A stretch of 64,000 bases of DNA from the NCBI GenBank assembly GCA_029204225.1, contig CM055108.1:5703599-5767598 (forward strand), read 5' to 3'. The translations under genes and the position numbers were made by a program. The number at the start of each line of letters is the position of its first letter. Position 1 is the stretch's first letter. Below the pieces are notes generated by a model. It did no database searches. It saw nothing but the letters and a program-made list of their open reading frames with translations, and had not been told where the DNA came from. Below are positions 12,850-24,389 of this stretch, piece after piece. The DNA is from Diphasiastrum complanatum. Its lineage: Eukaryota > Streptophyta > Lycopodiopsida > Lycopodiales > Lycopodiaceae.

Positions 12850-13640
12850 GAAAAGGATGAGGAGGAGTAAGATTAAACTCCAACAAAATCTTCACATGAT
12901 AGAATCAAAAGTAAAATTAATTTACTATAAATAAGTGTACCTATTTGTAGGTAAGTTAGTCTGTAGAAATTTGACAAGGTCAGATTGAATTGGATTGAAA
13001 CTCCATGTCAGATCAAATAGAATCAAATCAAAATTTTAAGGTCGAGATAAAATTACACCTTAGGGTTGAATCGAATCAAATCTAAATTCTAGGGTTGAAG
13101 TAAAATTAGAACCCCATGGTCCCAAATCGAACCTAATTAAAATTTCAGGGTCGAAATAGAATTAGACCCAAGGTCAAGATGCAATTGTGGGACATTGTAA
13201 CAACAACGAAATGTGGCATTTTCTGGATAACAGAGCCAGTTCTAGCACAAATTGTTAGAGCATTAATGCATAACTATAAATAGGAGTAATTCATCAGTGA
13301 TTTAAGCTTTTGTTATAACAGATTATTTTGTGAGAATTAAGATCATGATTTCTAGACTATTTGTACATACTTTTTCAAATCTTATTTTTTGAATAAGCAC
13401 AGCGCATTTCCCATTTCAACTACTATATTCTATATTTTTGCTCGTTACGATTTGTGACTTGAGCAAATGTATGCTCAATCATTGAAGTCTGAGGTCACTT
13501 TCAATTTTACAACTTTCATAATAATGTTTCAAGCAACTTAGAATAGGTAGATGTGTTGAATAAAACTGCACATTTATCATTTTCTAACAAATAGTAGGTA
13601 AATCTTGAACAAGATTTAACTCAAAAAGCAATTTTAATTA
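12850..13640. other. AT-rich region, no gene; degenerate repeat at 12990-13190
   Basis: An irregular motif of the type AATT..TAGGGTCGAAATAAAATTA recurs four to five times between about 12990 and 13190. The rest shows no coding signal. Confidence 0.5.
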
Positions 13641-13740
13641 CATTGTCTCCCTTGTGGCTAATGTGGCACCAACATACTCAGCTTCAGTGAAGGAGAAAAT
13701 GATGGCTTTTTGCTTTCTAGAATTCCAAGACACTAGTCCA
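13641..13740 (-). pseudogene. Copia RNase H scrap
   Basis: The minus-strand translation contains SWNSRKQKAIIFSFTEAEY followed by VGATLATRETM, the central RNase H block of copia polyproteins (usually SWxSRKQxTVxLSSTEAEYxA). Only about 33 codons remain. A primer-site-like sequence about 600 bp to the right suggests a badly decayed minus-strand copia element. Confidence 0.75.
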
Positions 13741-13770
13741 AAGGACAATATGAAAGCTTAGTCTGATTTT

Positions 13771-13840
13771 GATTTTCTTGAGTCAACATCTCCTCTCGAA
13801 TCTAAGTTTGTGAGAGAGGAGATGTTGACTCAAGAAAATC
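13771..13840. repeat. Perfect 27-bp inverted repeat, 16-bp loop
   Basis: The arms 13771-13797 and 13814-13840 are exact reverse complements (GATTTTCTTGAGTCAACATC and continuing). Pairing continues imperfectly outward. A transcript would form a stable hairpin. Confidence 0.95.
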
Positions 13841-14356
13841 AAGATTCGAGACATAGTCTTAGCATCATTCTGACACAATTTTCTAGTGCTTATTGCTTTG
13901 GGATTGGAGATAGTGAGCCTTTGCTCACATCGTGCTTCTAGCTTGTCTCTCTCTCTTCTCTTGACTCTTTTACTTCTCATTTGATCTAGTGCTAGATTCT
14001 CACCTCAACTAACTAGTGGGTAGATTAATTTTATTCACTTGCAGAATGGCAAAAGAGCAATCTTGAAATAGAAAAAAGTAAGATTGCAAAAAGTGGCCTA
14101 ACAAGCCACACAAAATCTCTTTAAAATGTCATAGAGTAGTTTAGTTAGTTGGTTTTTGTGTTATAGTAGCTTCTCTAGTGTTCTCTTAATTATGCTAACA
14201 AAACACCTCTACTAAGACATAATGAGTGCTCTTGTACCCTTCAAATTTACCAATAGGTATAGAAAGTGAAAAAGTGAATAATATAAGATATCTATTTCAT
14301 TCTCCAATTCATATCTCAAAGACACTAGACCCTGCCCACTTATTGCTTGGAAACAA
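13841..14356. other. No gene recognised
   Basis: No domain is visible. From its position between an RNase H scrap and a PBS-like site this may be decayed retroelement interior. Confidence 0.35.
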
Positions 14357-14369
14357 GCTCTAATACCAC
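14357..14369 (-). other. Degenerate primer-binding site, minus strand
   Basis: The reverse complement reads GTGGTATTAGAGC, one base from the copia initiator-Met primer site. The adjacent sequence to the right ends TTTCA in that orientation, so an LTR terminus at 14370 is plausible. The layout is the same as at the intact site at 55.3 kb. Confidence 0.5.
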
Positions 14370-14863
14370 TGAAAGATGCTAATTGTTAATTACAAAAGCA
14401 AATGTAACAAATTACAATCGTACAAAGAGGACAATCAACCAAAGAAAGTCCTCATGCTACAAAGAGGTGTTGAGGGCAATTAATCCCTGCCAAGGAGGTG
14501 ATCTCATGGAAGATAAATAGATCCAATAATTTGAAGGTGCTATTTATCATTAAATCAAGAGCACAATATTCAATGTCCATTCCAAAAGCTCGAGTCCTTG
14601 TTCATGAATGAATCAAAATTTAAAAAATTCAAGTTCAATTTGAAAGGCTTTATTTCAAAATTAGATTGCCCACCAAGTTAAAGTCTATGGAACCAATTGA
14701 CCTCTAGACTATTAAACCATTTAAGAGGAGATAGTTCTAGAATGGCTCCTTTGAATAGCTCTTAGTCATCTTTGCAAGTCACTTATTTGCTCAAATTTCC
14801 TTCAATCTTTTCTTGGAGATACACTAAGTTTGTGCCAATGTAGAGAGCAAATGCACCGTTCTC

Positions 14864-15861
14864 GCATGAGAGCTTGCTCTCATTCTTTTTGAATTCTTCT
14901 TGCAATAGCACTCTTGATTAGAAGCCGAGACTATGGAGCTCTAGTTAAAATATAGGAGTCTAGAAGATAGTCAATCAGGGTTAAGACATGCATGGTAATC
15001 TTCTCAGATAGGTGCTCCCACCAAAGCAAATTAATCTAACAAAGCTTTGAAGATGTTGATATGATTGCGCCTCATATATTCACCTTTTCTAAATTTTAGC
15101 TTATAGAATTTCCTTGGAAAAGAAAAGTTTTGAGGTGACTTGGAACCTCTTAATCAGCAATGTGATCAGTCAATCCTCTAGGCTTCGAAGGAACAAACGC
15201 AACTGCTGAAAGTTTGAAGAGGGTTCTAACCCAAAAACTGTCTCACTTTTGAACCTTTAAACCATGTACACATAAGAACTTGCAATATGATCAATAGAAT
15301 GAAGCTACCATAAACATCAAATTAGCGACTCGGTGAGCAGATTGTTCAATACAGTAACAAGAGACACCATGATCAGAACAAGCAGCTATTGCATTGACGT
15401 AAAGAGTTAATTCCCAACATAAAAGTAGCTGCATGAGGGCTTGCTCTCATTCTTTTTGAATTCTTCTTGTAATAGTACTCTTGATTAGAAGCTGAGGTCT
15501 TTAAAATATAGGAGTCTAGAAGATTGTCAATCAATGTTAAGACATGCATGGTAATCTTCTCAGATAGGTGCTCCCACCAAAGCCAAATAATCTAGCAAAG
15601 CTTTGAAGATGTTGATATGATTGCGCCTCATATATATGTTTGAAGAGGGTTCTAACCCAAAAGCTGTCTCACTATCGAACATTTAAACCATGTACACAAG
15701 TGTCAAGAACTTGCAATATGATCAATAGAATAAAGCTACCATAAACATCAAATTAGCGACTCGGTGAGCAGATTGTTCAATACAGTAACAAGAGACACCA
15801 TGATGACAACAAGCAGCTATTGCATTGACGTAAAGAGTTAATTCCCAACATAAAAGTAGCT
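14864..15861. repeat. Head-to-tail segmental duplication
   Basis: Copy 1 (14864-15430) and copy 2 (15431-15861) both start GCATGAG and end AAAAGTAGCT and abut exactly. Copy 2 lacks about 136 bp relative to copy 1, mainly around the block after CGCCTCATATAT. Shared landmarks include GACATGCATGGTAATCTTCT and AGCGACTCGGTGAGCAG. No coding signal is seen. Confidence 0.9.
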
Positions 15862-16155
15862 AGATTTTGCTGCTAACGCCTACTCCCTACTCTCTTCTTC
15901 TGTTACTCGTATAGGTAGCGTTTCACTCTAGTACGTTCGTGTCCTCCTTATGCAGCTATAGAGCCTCTTCTGTGTACTTCTGCTTGGTTAATCACGATTT
16001 AGTTATCTTGATAGTAATCCCTGTGTAGGTATACTTTAATGACTTTGCAGATTTGTGTAGAGTACACATTTTATAGCTGTGGGCTTCTATCGGTATCTGC
16101 ACTTCACTTAGAAACTTCAGGTGACATAATTTCAACAACACGCGCACCATGAGCA

Positions 16156-17022
16156 TTATTTGCCTCTTTTGTTGAAGCATCCAATGTCAACCACCTTCAG
16201 TGTAACCGGTGGCAACAATTTTCCTGGCATTGAAGCTCTTGCAGCCGGACGATTTCTCTTGTAGCACTCCTTCCTCAGTACTGCAGTTGGCAGTTCAGTT
16301 TTTGATTTGATACTTTCAGCTGGTACTACAGACTGATAATAACAACGTTTCTGATGGTTGGATTGCTTTCTGACGTACCAATTCCCACCCACAGATGACA
16401 CTATGTCGGCTATATTAACCTCTTCAACTGAGATTTTTTCACTTGAGCTTAGTCGTCGCATGAGTGACTCTTTATGCTTATCCATGTTAAGCCTTCGGTG
16501 ATTTGAAGTGGGTGCGATGAAAATTTTTGCTTCATCTCCAAAAGTTCTTGAGGATCTGGTGCATCCTGCCGTTTGAGTTGGCCTTTGTAAATAATCTGAA
16601 CTGGATCTTGTGGAAAGATTTGATTGTCTGTTATTAGCGGATTTTGCTGGTCTTCCTCTTTGAGTAAGACTACGGAAGGAAAGACGTGCAGTAGTGCTGT
16701 CAATTTGAAGCTGTGACCCAGGTGCGATTTTACTATTGTATTCTCGTTCGCTTGCATCAAGGCGGAGCTCTTGCAACATTAGAGAGATCAAGGTGCCTTT
16801 GCTTTTTGCTGAGTTTGAGGTTCGGTCTTCCATTGTGTCTTCCATTGTTTTGAGAGCCTGCACCCAATCTGTAGGAACCGATCTGGCTCTTATTTGTTAG
16901 CAACAGCATAGTTACAAAAGACCATCATGAATGTTATTGAGCTCATTACACATGAAGTTACAGGTCTCATGTTTGTTCCACATTGTCCAGGGATATCGAT
17001 CACCACCTTTTTTCAGCTCGTC
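16156..17022 (-). CDS. Unidentified probable host gene, two 3'-most exons (partial)
   Basis: The minus-strand frame 16156-16868 (ending TAA) encodes about 237 residues rich in Ser, Arg and Lys, with MLQELRLDASEREYNSKI near its start and RPAARASMPGKLLPPVTLKV near its end. An AG acceptor (CCTACAG) precedes 16868. A second exon, 16923-17022, has an AG acceptor (CATTGCAG) and a GT donor, and encodes DELKKGGDRYPWTMWNKHE and on to NNIHD. Joining them preserves phase (GAT codon split 1/2). No domain is recognised. The protein looks disordered and basic, with a short predicted helix. Upstream exons were not found. It differs from its surroundings in not resembling retroelement sequence. It could still be an old captured or dead gene. 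Confidence 0.5.
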
Positions 17023-17224
17023 CTGCAATGTCTGGTGAATCTTTCAGAACCATATGCAAAAATAAGAGAAGAAAATATACATTACTAGTTGATTATGACA
17101 TTAATTTATCGCTTCGGTGGCTTTTCCAGTACCGGTTACTCGTCAACCTCCAACAATCAGCAGAAGAATGCACTTGCTGTGAATTGAAGACAGCTTAGAG
17201 CACAGAAGCCTACCTTACCTCGAA

Positions 17225-17228
<4 letters not shown>

Positions 17229-17261
<33 letters not shown>
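17229..17261. repeat. (GA)n microsatellite
   Basis: A run of about 16 GA units just upstream of the two exons on the minus strand. GA/CT tracts are common in plant 5' regions, so it could lie in that gene's leader. Confidence 0.95.
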
Positions 17262-17263
<2 letters not shown>

Positions 17264-19283
17264 GTAGAAAGTAACACTGAAGTTTAATCAAGTAAGCTGC
17301 TAGTTGTTGGCGATTTTAGAGTCGAGAGTCGAGACTCAAGACTCGAGCACTGGCGCGTCTGGCGCTTGCAAGTTTCGGGGTTGCGGTAGTACCCAGTGCT
17401 CGGAAAACCGGCATGGTTAAGGAATGGAACCGGCATAATTCATAAAAAAAATTCATCTGAATATTTTAGAAGGATGTAAATTTCTTAAAAATCGACAGTT
17501 TTAAAAATGTATCGGATTTTAGCTCCTTCATTAAGTTTTTACATGTTAAACCTAGAGAAAATATGAGTGAGTGTGTAAATGGAAACTTAAAGGATTCAAT
17601 AACGAGATTTATAAAGGAAGAAAAAAAAATGTATGTACTAAATTTAAGTTTTCAAAAGGAAAGTTGTAGGATCTTAGACTTTAAAAAAAATTTGTGCAAT
17701 AAAAGTGAGGTCATCTTTTTAGAAGTTAAGGATTTTGAATGTAAAAAAAATATGATTCCCATAACTCCAAGTTTATACCAGATTTTGTTAGGGTAAGTGG
17801 CAATAGGTTCCCGAGCACTCGTAGTACCAGTGTGAAAGTGAAAGTCAACATTTAGAATTTATGAGGAGCTGAGGTTGTTGTCGTGACTCGTAACTGTTGA
17901 AAGGTCGTGATCGTACAACCACAATTACCTACCAATAACTCTTCGGATCGAACAATTATGTAGTGATCATACAACCTTAACCACAATTACTCCTCAGATC
18001 AAACAATTATGTAGCCTTATTCTACATTAAAACATCCCATTTGCACTCATAATCTTGCTCATCATCAACAGCACTGTATCACTGAAAATTTATATCAATG
18101 TCAAGCATAGTCTCATTAATGGCTAACAATTGTTCACGAGTCACCATCGACGAACCTCCACAATGTTGTGGTTTATCCATCCAGATTCTGCAATCTGCCA
18201 AATCCTCCTTAAGAGCTTCGACAATGATCTGCGGTAGATGCACTCATGAAAAGCTGCATTAGTACTGTGTCAGAAATACGAAGTTAGTGTAGGCAACAAG
18301 GCTACAAGCTGCAACAAGTAGGTGAGAGTAAGACTGAAAGATTTTGGATCATAGTTAATGCAAAGAATTGACAGAAGACGGAGATGAAGTAAAAGAGGGA
18401 CCCAGCTTCCACGATCGTGCCAGGCATTACAGAGATTGACAGACAGAAATAGCTATTAGCAAGTACTACGATCAGTGATGATCAAAATTAAGATTCATGA
18501 AGAATGACATCTACTTTAGAAGCATGCGCCCACTTTTATATAAGATGTAGTGGCTGTCTCTCATGTTGAGTGTACATTTTTTGGGAAAAGGTTTAAGGCA
18601 TCTTCTACATAGATACCTTGAACCCCTGGGCTTTTCCATATTGGGAAATGGCTTTTCTAGGGACTTTTAAAACCCTTGTGTGAAAGGCCAAGGAAAATTA
18701 TATAGAGATCTTAAACATCTCTAGAGTTTGTTAGCAAGGTATTGTACCCATAAAAGCTCGGGCAACTTACTCTTGCATGACAATGGTGAAAAAGGGTTTA
18801 CATCAGCTAAACTATGGTGAAAAAGCGTTTAATATGTCAACTAAACTTCCGAGGTGCAGTGCCCCTTTGGGCCTCACTCTTGAGCTCCTGCCTTAGGGCA
18901 TGGCCCTTATGGGCATAAAGTTTTAAGAAGGAAGTCCCATTATTTTTTTAGTAGATTCATGCCTAGGATCAAGTATAGGCGCTCATGGGCTCATATGAAG
19001 TGCCAATCAAGGAAGGCATGACATTTTCCATACATGCAAATCTTTGCATTATTTGCCTTTGCATTTAGTAATTCAACTCAAGAAAGCAAAGCAAAGGGCC
19101 CCACAAATACTTTGCTGAACTTGAGAGGGGATTGTGGCTTTATCATGAACTTTCTTATGTGCACATGCATAAAGATGCTTATACTAAAGACAATATGTCT
19201 TTGAACGATTTGAGTACAATGCTAGTTAATTACAATGTATGCACATAAACCATCTCCCTTTCAATGCATGTAAACAATTTGAG
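17262..19283. other. No gene recognised (about 2 kb)
   Basis: The only longer frame (17563-17796, +) has no recognisable motif and is AT/Lys-rich, so I do not call it. The stretch 17300-17440 contains a GAGTCGAGA cluster. No RNA gene or element end is visible. Confidence 0.4.
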
Positions 19284-19560
19284 TGTACTAGATTGGGCAC
19301 GCGAGTGTTACAAGAAGAAAGCGGACATAAAGGCGGGAAAAGTGACTCAACAAGGCAACATTGCCGAAGATGATGGAGAAGATGACGAGACAAGTGTCTT
19401 CTCATCGGCATTGGCATCCTAGGTTGATGATGGTGCCAGATGGTTCATAGATTTAGGCGCCACAAGGCATATGACCGGCAAACGTGATTGGTTTGAGAAA
19501 TTCTCACCAATCCATGATGGGGATAAGGTCACTCAAGCCAATGGGGAGGAATGCCAGATG
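19284..19560 (+). pseudogene. Copia element I: zinc-knuckle end and protease start
   Basis: Homology begins abruptly at about 19284 with WARECYKKKAD, the second half of a CCHC knuckle. An acidic spacer (EDDGEDDET) and the protease site follow (ARWFIDLGATRHMTGKRDWF; the usual D-S-G reads D-L-G). There is a stop at about 19420 and a frameshift near 19550. The gag is absent on this side. Confidence 0.8.
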
Positions 19561-20459
19561 GTAAAATCAAGAACATCTCTAATGTGCTTTATGTTCCTGG
19601 ACTCAAAAAGAGTTTGCTTTCTGTTGGATTAATGGCTAATCAACATCTTAAGGTTGAATTTGTCAAGAATGGATGCCATATGAGGGATATGAACCACAAT
19701 CATAAAGTGGTGGCAAAAGGTTATAGAGATAGTAATTGTGGCCTTTATAAATTGGATGTTGCAAAACCAGAAGAATATGGTTTGGCTATCTCAACAGCAT
19801 CTCAATCTGAGTTGTGGCACAGAAGACTTGGTCATTTGAACTATGGGAGCTTGAGATTGATGGCAAAGCTAAAGATGGTAATAGGGTTACCGGCATTGCA
19901 GGATGATCATCATGCAATATGTGAAGGATGCGTCATGGGAAAGCATCACATGGAGACATTCAAGAAAGGTGGAGCTGCAAGAGCTAAGAAACCGCTGGAA
20001 CTTATTCACAGCGACCTGTGCAGCCCAATGAAGACCATGTCGTTGGGGAAAGCATATTATTTTATGACTTTCATAGATGATTACTCTAGGAGGACATGGA
20101 TTTATTTCTTGAAGAAGAAATCCGACGCTTTTACTCACTTCAAGGAGTTCAAAAATTTGGTAGAGAACCAACTGGATGCATGCATCAAAGTGCTAAGTTC
20201 AGATAGAGGGGGCAAATACAAATCTGATGATTTTGAGGACTTTTGCAAAGAACACGACATCAAAAGACAATTCACACAATCACACACGCCGCATAGTAAT
20301 GGTGTAGCTGAAAGGAAAAACATGACTATTATGGAGAGTGCACGTTCCGTGATGAAGCAAATGGGTCGGAAGCGTGCAGTGCGGCAACGTTCTTGCAAAA
20401 CAGGAGCCCTACAGTTGCGGTTCCAAATGCGACTCCTGAAGAAGCATTTACAGGAATAA
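19551..20459 (+). pseudogene. Copia element I protease end, GAG-pre-integrase and integrase
   Basis: A frame of 302 codons. Residues 10-45 are the protease C-terminus (ISNVLYVPGLKKSLLSVG). Residues 85-140 are the GAG-pre-integrase zinc-binding domain (LWHRRLGHLNYGSL, CEGCVMGKHH). Residues 145-270 are the integrase core with D-D-E in HSD, SSD and AER (LIHSDLCSPM, FMTFIDDYSRRTWIYFLKKK, HSNGVAERKN). After about residue 275 the frame is lost: the tail of the ORF is out of frame, and the true continuation (CAATFLQNRSPT-like) lies in another frame. Integrase joins the cDNA ends to target DNA. Confidence 0.9.
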
Positions 20460-21063
20460 AGCCAAAAATTGACAAGTTTCATGTCATTGGATTAAGGCCT
20501 ATGTACATGTGCCAAAGGAAGAGCGAAAGAAACTTGATGCCAAAGCAATCAAGTGTATTTTCGTTGGTTATGACGAGAGGACGAAGGCATACATGTGTTT
20601 TGATCCTGTAATAAACAAGATTCACATTAGAAAAGATGTGATCTTTGATGAGACGCATAGGTATGAAGATGAAGACCATGCAAGTGGTGAAAGCATCAAA
20701 AGACTTCCCACAATTTTGGAAGAAGAAGATGAAGAAGATGCTCCACAAGATGATGCACGTGAAGATGAGAGTCGAGAGGGCGAGTATGAAAGGACACCAC
20801 CTATTCAAGAGCCTAGGAGGAGGTACTTGCCAATAGGAGCAATAAAGGAGAAACCGGTTGGAAGTAAGAGACATTACTTAGACACTCCTTGGGATACATA
20901 TTCTCCACGTAGTGTGTCACCTGAATCTAAGATACCAAAATGGTATGAGAAGATCATGAAGGACGCAAAGCTAAATCAACACTACGCTACGCCTTATCAT
21001 TGCCCTAGCATCTCATTTTGGATGGAAGATCCATCAAATGGATGTGAAGTTCGCATTTGTTAA
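20390..21063 (+). pseudogene. Copia element I integrase C-terminus and INT-RT linker
   Basis: From about 20390 a shifted frame reads QNRSPTVAVPNATPEEAF. From 20509 it continues as PKEERKKLDAKAIKCIFVGY and KIHIRKDVIFDE, the integrase C-terminal segment. A highly acidic linker follows (EEEDEEDAPQDDAREDE), then the first RT residues (PKWYEKIMKDAK). The N-terminal third of RT is missing: the sequence jumps at about 21020 to the QMDVKFAF box in another frame. Confidence 0.85.
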
Positions 21064-22246
21064 TGTTGACTTAGAGGAAGAAGTTTACATGGTCCAACCG
21101 CAGGGCTTCATGGCAAAAGGGCAAGAAAAAAAGGTATGTAAACTACACAAAGCACTTTATGGCCTTAAGCAAGCGCCACGCGCATGGTATGGATGCATTG
21201 ACAATTACTTTCTTTCTCATGGGTTTGTAAGAACAAATTCAGATCCAAATCTTTATGTTTTTATAAACGATGATAGCATTGCCTTGATTGTACTTTACGT
21301 TGATGATATCATTATCACGGGCAATGATGATAACCTCACTCGTTCTATCAAAGCCAACTTATGCAAGCAGTTTGAGATGACAGATTTAGATCTTATGCAC
21401 TACTGCTTGGGTGTCAAAGTATGGCAAACTGGCAGTGATATCAGGTTATGTCAAAACAAGTATGTGGCTGAGATATTGGAGAGATTTCACATGACAGAGT
21501 GCAAACCTTCCATCACTCCTTGCGAAGCTGGTAAGAAATTATCTCGTATTGATGATAGTGCACATGTCAATGCTACTCTATTTTGTCATCTAGTTGGGAG
21601 TTTGATATATCTTACGACTACACGTCCTGATATCTGCTATGCTATAAGTTTGATTAGCCAATTCATGTCATCACCCACTATGGACCAATGGAAAGCTACA
21701 AAAAGGATTTTGAGGTATGTGAAAGGTACACCTAACCTTGGCCTAATCTACAAAAGACTAAGTGTTTTACCTAAGTTGCAGGGTTATGTTGACACTGATT
21801 GGGCAGGAAGTATAGATGATAGAAAGTCAACAACAGGTTATGCCTTCAATTTTGGTAGCGGTTGTTTTTCATGGTCTAGCAAGAAGCAAGATACAATTTC
21901 TCTTTCTTCTATAGAAGCCAAATATAAAGCATTAAGTTCTGCTACTCAGGAAGCTGTTTGGCTATGTAAGTTGTTATGTGAGATTGGCATGAAGCAGGTA
22001 AATCCTACTATTATTTTCTGTGACAGTCAAAGTGGAATACGATTGGCTAAGAATCATGTCTTTCACGCAAGGACAAAACATATTGAGGTAAAATATCACT
22101 TTGTGCATGAGAAGCTACAATCTGAAGGTATAAGTATTGTACACTGTTCTACGTTGTTACAAGTTGTTGATATATTTACGAAAGCTTTAAGTAAAGAAAA
22201 GTTTGAGACTTTTAGAGCCAAACTTGGCTTAGATCTGGTTATGTAA
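21027..22246 (+). pseudogene. Copia element I reverse transcriptase (partial) and RNase H
   Basis: This long frame (over 400 codons) is the best-preserved pol piece in the window. RT motifs are QMDVKFAFVN, YMVQPQGF, CKLHKALYGLKQAPRAWY and the catalytic VLYVDDIIITG, then FEMTDLDLMHYCLG, SLIYLTTTRPDICYA and ATKRILRYVKGT. RNase H begins with YVDTDWAGS and includes RKSTTGYAF, SLSSIEAKYKAL, CDSQSGIRLAKN, FHARTKHIEV and IFTKAL, ending LGLDLVM. The RT fingers are deleted at the N-terminus, so the product cannot be a complete polymerase. Confidence 0.9.
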
Positions 22247-22317
22247 AAAGCCTTTACTTGTAATACTATCATGGAGGTATGTTCCATGAATAGAGTAAAC
22301 TCTAAAATAAAGAGAGA

Positions 22318-22590
22318 TGTTGATCATTGAGGGAGAGAGTTAAAATAGCAATGATCGACTTATACAGTGCTTTCTTATTTCGACGGCACCACGTGTACTT
22401 AGTTCTAGAATTATCTGGCCGTCTTTCTTTTACGAGCCCTTTGAGTGCTTATAAGCAACTTTATCTTTGTACTTGCTTATCAATTGAATATACAGTTTGA
22501 GGTGAGCTATTCTGTTGTCTTGTCTTGTTGCACTTGATGTTGTGCTATGGTGATTGATCCGGTCGGGTATTTAAGCTATTTTTTCTTAAC
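22318..22590 (+). repeat. 3' LTR of copia element I
   Basis: A purine tract (AAAGAGAGA) precedes TGTTGATCATTG at 22318. The segment from about 22340 to TTCTTAAC at 22590 matches 26338-26592 in reverse orientation with few differences. The shared boundary there abuts a primer site, so the end is well placed. CACGTG-containing and GATCGACTTATACAGTGC blocks are conserved between copies. Confidence 0.85.
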
Positions 22591-23056
22591 TTCTTCTACA
22601 ATCTTTTTTTATGATTCCAAGAAAGTCATTTTTCCAGCAAGTGGTGTCACATGTCTTCATAAAGAGAGTAGATCAAATGGTTCTATGAAGAGACTTGGTG
22701 AGGGAGATAGTCACACGTCAAGAAGAAGAGAAGTATGTGAAGAGTTTAAAGTAGGATGTTCTTTGAATGATGTCATTGTGAATGATAGTGAGAAAGAATC
22801 ATTATCATATCCAATGAGACCACGTTAATGCACCAAAAATCGGCTAATTCTAATAAAACAAGTGCGAAATCGGAATTGATCAAGTATATAAACCTATATT
22901 GAGTTTTGACCTACAAAAGATCAATTCCACATATGCAAAAATGGAGATTTTTGAGTAGAAATCAATCTAGCATGCTCTAGCATTGGTAACTCCTCCAAAT
23001 CCTTGATAAATGTGGTTTATCCTTTTATAACCTGAAACACAATAGCTCTGATGTCA
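22591..23056. other. Flank of element I; possible copia-C-like fragment
   Basis: The plus frame 22640-22828 encodes a short charged stretch ending PMRPR. Within it, GCSLNDVIVND resembles GFSLEKIVVND of copia C (26.6-27.4 kb). It could be flank of the same host element, but the match is short. Confidence 0.35.
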
Positions 23057-23688
23057 TGTGAAGGATTTCAGATAATTTAAGATCCAAATCCATGTCCCTG
23101 ATCTTTGGTTACAAAGAGAGCAAACCAACAATCCTACCAATGTAGAAAAATCAGCATCTACATACAAAATGAGATGAAAACTCTAAGACAAACATGAACC
23201 AAAATATAAAATATAGTTGTTGTTCGTACAATTACAGTACCCTACTGTATTTCACACTTGTGGAACCGAAAATAGCAATAAATGATCATTCTACACATAG
23301 AATGCAAGATAATATCATGAGAGTGCACCAATGAGTAGTAGAACCCAAAGAGAACCATGTATAATGATGAAATGAGAGAGAGCAGAGAGAAGGTCCCTTT
23401 CTCCATGAGTTACAACAATATATAGCAGGTCCAAACCCTACTTTGCACTTGGCTTTCCCTCCAATATGAAAAACCCTACTATTTTGGGACTCGATTCAAT
23501 GTACCCAAAGTTCAAATTTGAATTTCTCTCAAACTCAACTACCAACTTTCCCACACTTTCAAAAAGTGTTTATTGAATGTATTTTAAACTAATATAACTT
23601 CTAAAAGTTTATCTCTAAGTCTAAAATGAGTTTTGGCCTCAATTGACAATTTACCAAAATATGACTGAACTTGTTAAAATCTCTCACA
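23057..23688 (-). repeat. Putative LTR, related to that of element E
   Basis: On the minus strand this begins TGTGAGAGAT and ends TCCTTCACA, next to a degenerate primer site (TGACATCAGAGC, 23045-23056). The half at about 23370-23688 matches 35945-36262 closely; the other half does not. No coding partner is identified. Confidence 0.6.
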
Positions 23689-24303
23689 AATAATAGGGAA
23701 CTTGAATTTGGTGATTTTATCATCTCCCCTCTATTTATGTTAAAGAGGCTGACATATTTTGCTCACTTTGAGCAAGATCTTATTTATGTTTTATTTTTTT
23801 AAGGAACTCCAAATCTATGGCTAATTTATGACCAAAAGAAACATTGAACACATCAGCATGTGTATGTATCCTTGTACAATTCAAATTCATGTGCCAAAAT
23901 AGCTTGCAAATCCATATGTTGAGTTAAGTTGAAGATCAAGTGAAGCTAGGAGTAATATTTAGAGTGTTGAACTAGACCAAAATTATTTGAGCTAGAAAAA
24001 AAAAATATGCTTTTTGATTGTTGCATTTTACTCCAAATGCACTTTGTAGTAACCACTGATTCATGTTATCATGTATATGAGACACATCTTGAATAGGTCT
24101 AACAACATATCACTCTATAACCTTCCTTACATAGGATGTCTATAGTATAGGGCCATCATCAATGTTTGATGAACCACAAGAAGTGCCAACTCATTTTATC
24201 CTAGTGGTTGGGCTAGATTGATACATATGTCCAAAAGGTGTGGTCAAGTCTCTCCCCATTCATACTTATATGATTGAGTTGACTCATTTCCATGCAAGGG
24301 CAA
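23689..24303. other. No gene recognised
   Basis: AT-rich, with no motif or long frame. Confidence 0.4.
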
Positions 24304-24389
24304 CTAAGGCGAGATTTTTGAACTAACCCCCTTGGCTTGGCATGTTGTTGCACACAACTTCAGGGCAAAGCCCCTATCACAAGCAACTT

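Noticed and set aside
17563-17796. 77-codon plus-strand ORF
   Set aside because: AT-rich Lys/Phe-rich composition, no motif, no splice or homology support.
20479-20874. Minus-strand 131-codon ORF inside copia I
   Set aside because: Shadow of the acidic integrase-RT linker coded on the plus strand.
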